Positions 4,202-5,043 of a stretch of 5,043 nt of DNA are shown in pieces (positions within the stretch are counted from its first letter, which is position 1; every line of letters starts with the position of its first letter). A model generated the notes under the pieces. The model was not told the origin of the DNA. It worked only from the letters and a program-made list of their open reading frames with translations, and did not search any database. The translations under genes were made by a program, and so were the position numbers. This stretch comes from Polaromonas sp. (GTDB lineage Bacteria; Pseudomonadota; Gammaproteobacteria; Burkholderiales; Burkholderiaceae_C). The stretch spans positions 1 to 5,043 of the forward strand of contig JABMMH010000165.1 in assembly GCA_013205645.1 (NCBI GenBank). Direction: 5' to 3'.

Positions 4202-4441
4202 ATGCAATTAAAAACTTTCTTCTTTGCCATGACCGCGCTCCAGCGCAAGGAGCTTGCCCACAAGGCTGGCACTTCGGTCGGCCACCTGACGAATGCGTGT
4301 TACCGCTACACAACGCTCAACGCCGCTGTATGCGTAGCGCTGGAGAGGGAGTCAAACCGCATGGTTACCCGCCAAGAGTTGCGCCCCGATGACTGGCAGT
4401 CCATCTGGCCCGAGTTGAGCGCAGACATTCCCGCACCTTGA
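4202..4441 (+). CDS. cro: Cro-like/YdaS-like HTH repressor
   Basis: The 79-aa protein begins MQLKTFFFAMTALQRKELAHKAGTS and has a helix-turn-helix at about 16-47 (ELAHKAGTSVGHLTNACY with a following helix). It ends TRQELRPDDWQSIWPEL (56-72), a tail typical of Cro/YdaS-type regulators of proteobacterial prophages. It should bind the same operators as the repressor and favour lytic growth by shutting off the repressor. Start choice: the N-terminal MxLKxxxF pattern matches the family, so ATG 4202 is preferred over Met10, and neither has a Shine-Dalgarno. With PR ending at 4196 the mRNA is probably leaderless, as for lambda cI. The product lies divergent to the repressor with a 72-base gap holding PR and the OR sites. 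Confidence 0.9.
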   Translation: MQLKTFFFAMTALQRKELAHKAGTSVGHLTNACYRYTTLNAAVCVALERESNRMVTRQELRPDDWQSIWPELSADIPAP

Positions 4442-4550
4442 ATTATCCCCGCTGACGCGACCCGCTGTCATCCAGCCGGGAAGCGCATCAGCCGCATTGA
4501 TCCAGCCTGTAGCTACCTCATCCTCAACAACAACCCCAACGGAGTCACCT

Positions 4551-4760
4551 ATGCCACTGAATCCCAAGCGCACGCAACGCGTAGTCATGTACTTGAACGA
4601 GAAAGAGTACGTGGACTTGCTCAAGTCTGCCGCCCGTTTTGACAAGCGTCCCGGTGACTTTGCGCGGTTTGGATTGTTGCGTGACATGTATGGGATGTTA
4701 GGCATGGACGCGACTCTGCACAACGAAAACCATTGTGCTTTTGAGGCACACGACGAATGA
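4551..4760 (+). CDS. Small ribbon-helix-helix-like protein, 69 aa
   Basis: From ATG 4551 the protein starts MPLNPKRTQRVVMYLNEKEY, with a short basic N-terminus, a strand-like RVVMYLN (10-16), then helix EKEYVDLLKSAARFD (17-31), a turn at KRPGD and a second helix FARFGLLRDMYGML (37-50). Strand-helix-turn-helix after a basic tail is the Arc/MetJ ribbon-helix-helix plan, so a DNA-binding regulator in the position of lambda cII is plausible; this is inference. The ATG has GGAG with a 6-nt spacer. An in-frame TTG at 4497 would add 18 Ser/Thr-rich residues but has no ribosome binding site and is rejected. The 109-base gap after cro shows no clear promoter or terminator. Its TGA overlaps the next start as ATGA. 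Confidence 0.75.
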   Translation: MPLNPKRTQRVVMYLNEKEYVDLLKSAARFDKRPGDFARFGLLRDMYGMLGMDATLHNENHCAFEAHDE

Positions 4761-4921
4761 CTACGAAAAGCGTTTTCGACTGGCGCGGCCAGCCCAGCGC
4801 TTCCGGTGTGGCATTGATGCGCGGCCTGGTTGCACCGATCAAGCAGTTGCCTGCTGATCCCGTAGCGAAAGCCGTCAAGCTGCTGCACGACATGCGCCCA
4901 GCGCGCCGGGGAAACATCTGA
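4757..4921 (+). CDS. Small hypothetical protein, 54 aa
   Basis: Read by hand: MTTKSVFDWRGQPSASGVAL at the N-terminus, then MRGLVAPIKQLPADPVAKAV and a helical basic end (KLLHDMRPARRGNI). No family is recognised. The start overlaps the previous TGA as ATGA and its stop shares a base with the next start (TGATG), so it is coupled on both sides and very likely real. The protein is small, basic and without a membrane segment; a nucleic-acid or replication-linked role would fit the neighbourhood but is not shown. Confidence 0.7.
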   Translation: MTTKSVFDWRGQPSASGVALMRGLVAPIKQLPADPVAKAVKLLHDMRPARRGNI

Positions 4922-5043
4922 TGAAGACCGCCGTCAGCCAAACCTCGCTGTCGAGCTATGACGCGTTGAAGTCGTCAGGCTTTCGCGGCCAGCACGCGGC
5001 CATCGTCTCGCGCATGCAGCCGAGCCGCCTCTCCAGCCGTCGC
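4921..5043 (+). CDS. Phage winged-helix DNA-binding/replication-type protein (N-terminus only)
   Basis: Only 41 residues are visible before the window ends. They begin MKTAVSQTSLSSYDALKSSGF and continue RGQHAAIVSRMQPSRLSSRR. The pattern 'S-x-x-S-L-x-x-Y-x-x-L-x-x-x-G-F-x-x-Q-x-x-x-I' is that of small phage proteins whose second half is a winged-helix domain (SRxxIAxxTGLxxSSVCGRVNEL type), found just downstream of cro/cII and before replication genes. The rest is needed to confirm. The ATG shares its A with the preceding TGA (TGATG), so translation is probably coupled. Confidence 0.6.
   Translation, partial: MKTAVSQTSLSSYDALKSSGFRGQHAAIVSRMQPSRLSSRR

Noticed and set aside
4130..4207. Repressor start at 4207 giving a 235-aa protein
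   Set aside because: The extra 26 codons run through PR, its operators and the cro start, and the family similarity begins at the Met at 4129.
4497..4550. TTG start giving an 87-aa version of the RHH-like protein
   Set aside because: No ribosome binding site and a low-complexity Ser/Thr extension; ATG 4551 has GGAG at good spacing.
4352..4941. Minus-strand frames at 4352-4888 and 4621-4941
   Set aside because: Antisense to the coupled plus-strand genes after cro; no motifs.
1..5043. tRNA genes, CRISPR arrays, insertion sequences or attachment sites
   Set aside because: No cloverleaf-like sequence, regular spaced repeats, transposase-like frame or integrase was seen on either strand.

Overview
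The window looks like the immunity and early-left control region of a temperate, lambda-like phage or prophage. The host is probably a beta-proteobacterium of the Burkholderiales type; this is inferred from moderate-to-high GC, codon use and the style of the small phage proteins, and no host gene is present to confirm it. No tRNA, rRNA, insertion sequence, CRISPR array or attachment site was seen.

Right-hand control region (about 3322-4441). A leftward CI-type repressor (3500-4129, HTH plus S24 self-cleaving peptidase) faces a rightward Cro-like protein (4202-4441). Two near-identical sigma70 promoters flank the repressor. PR (4168-4196, +) fires into cro, and PL (3373-3401, -) fires into the left operon. 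Both read TTGACA-17 bp-TGTAAT. By eye they share 36 of 44 positions, including two operator-like inverted repeats each. A terminator (3455-3480) closes the repressor transcript just before PL. This is the same topology as lambda OL/PL-cI-OR/PR-cro.

Left operon (3321 down to 1, all on the minus strand). From PL outward there are two unassigned proteins, two very small genes found by hand (33 and 43 aa), an unassigned 96-aa protein, a Cys-rich membrane protein of 70 aa and a third very small gene (37 aa). An Erf-type single-strand annealing recombinase follows, then an SSB-like protein with an acidic DVPF tip, a DGQHR-motif (ParB-like fold) protein and the start of a Gp157-family gene. Six consecutive genes (3321 to 2058) are joined by five ATGA or GTGA four-base overlaps. 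A sixth ATGA joins the DGQHR gene to Gp157. The set therefore looks like one translationally coupled recombination operon.

Right operon (4202 to the end, plus strand). After cro come a small ribbon-helix-helix-like protein, an unassigned 54-aa protein and the N-terminus of a phage DNA-binding/replication-type protein. The last three are joined by ATGA and TGATG overlaps.

The architecture is familiar. The less ordinary points are the predicted leaderless cro transcript, a long inverted repeat over the repressor start codon, a hairpin with a boxA-like motif at the 5' end of the PL transcript, the three tiny overlapping genes and an in-frame coding-like extension after the SSB-like stop codon.
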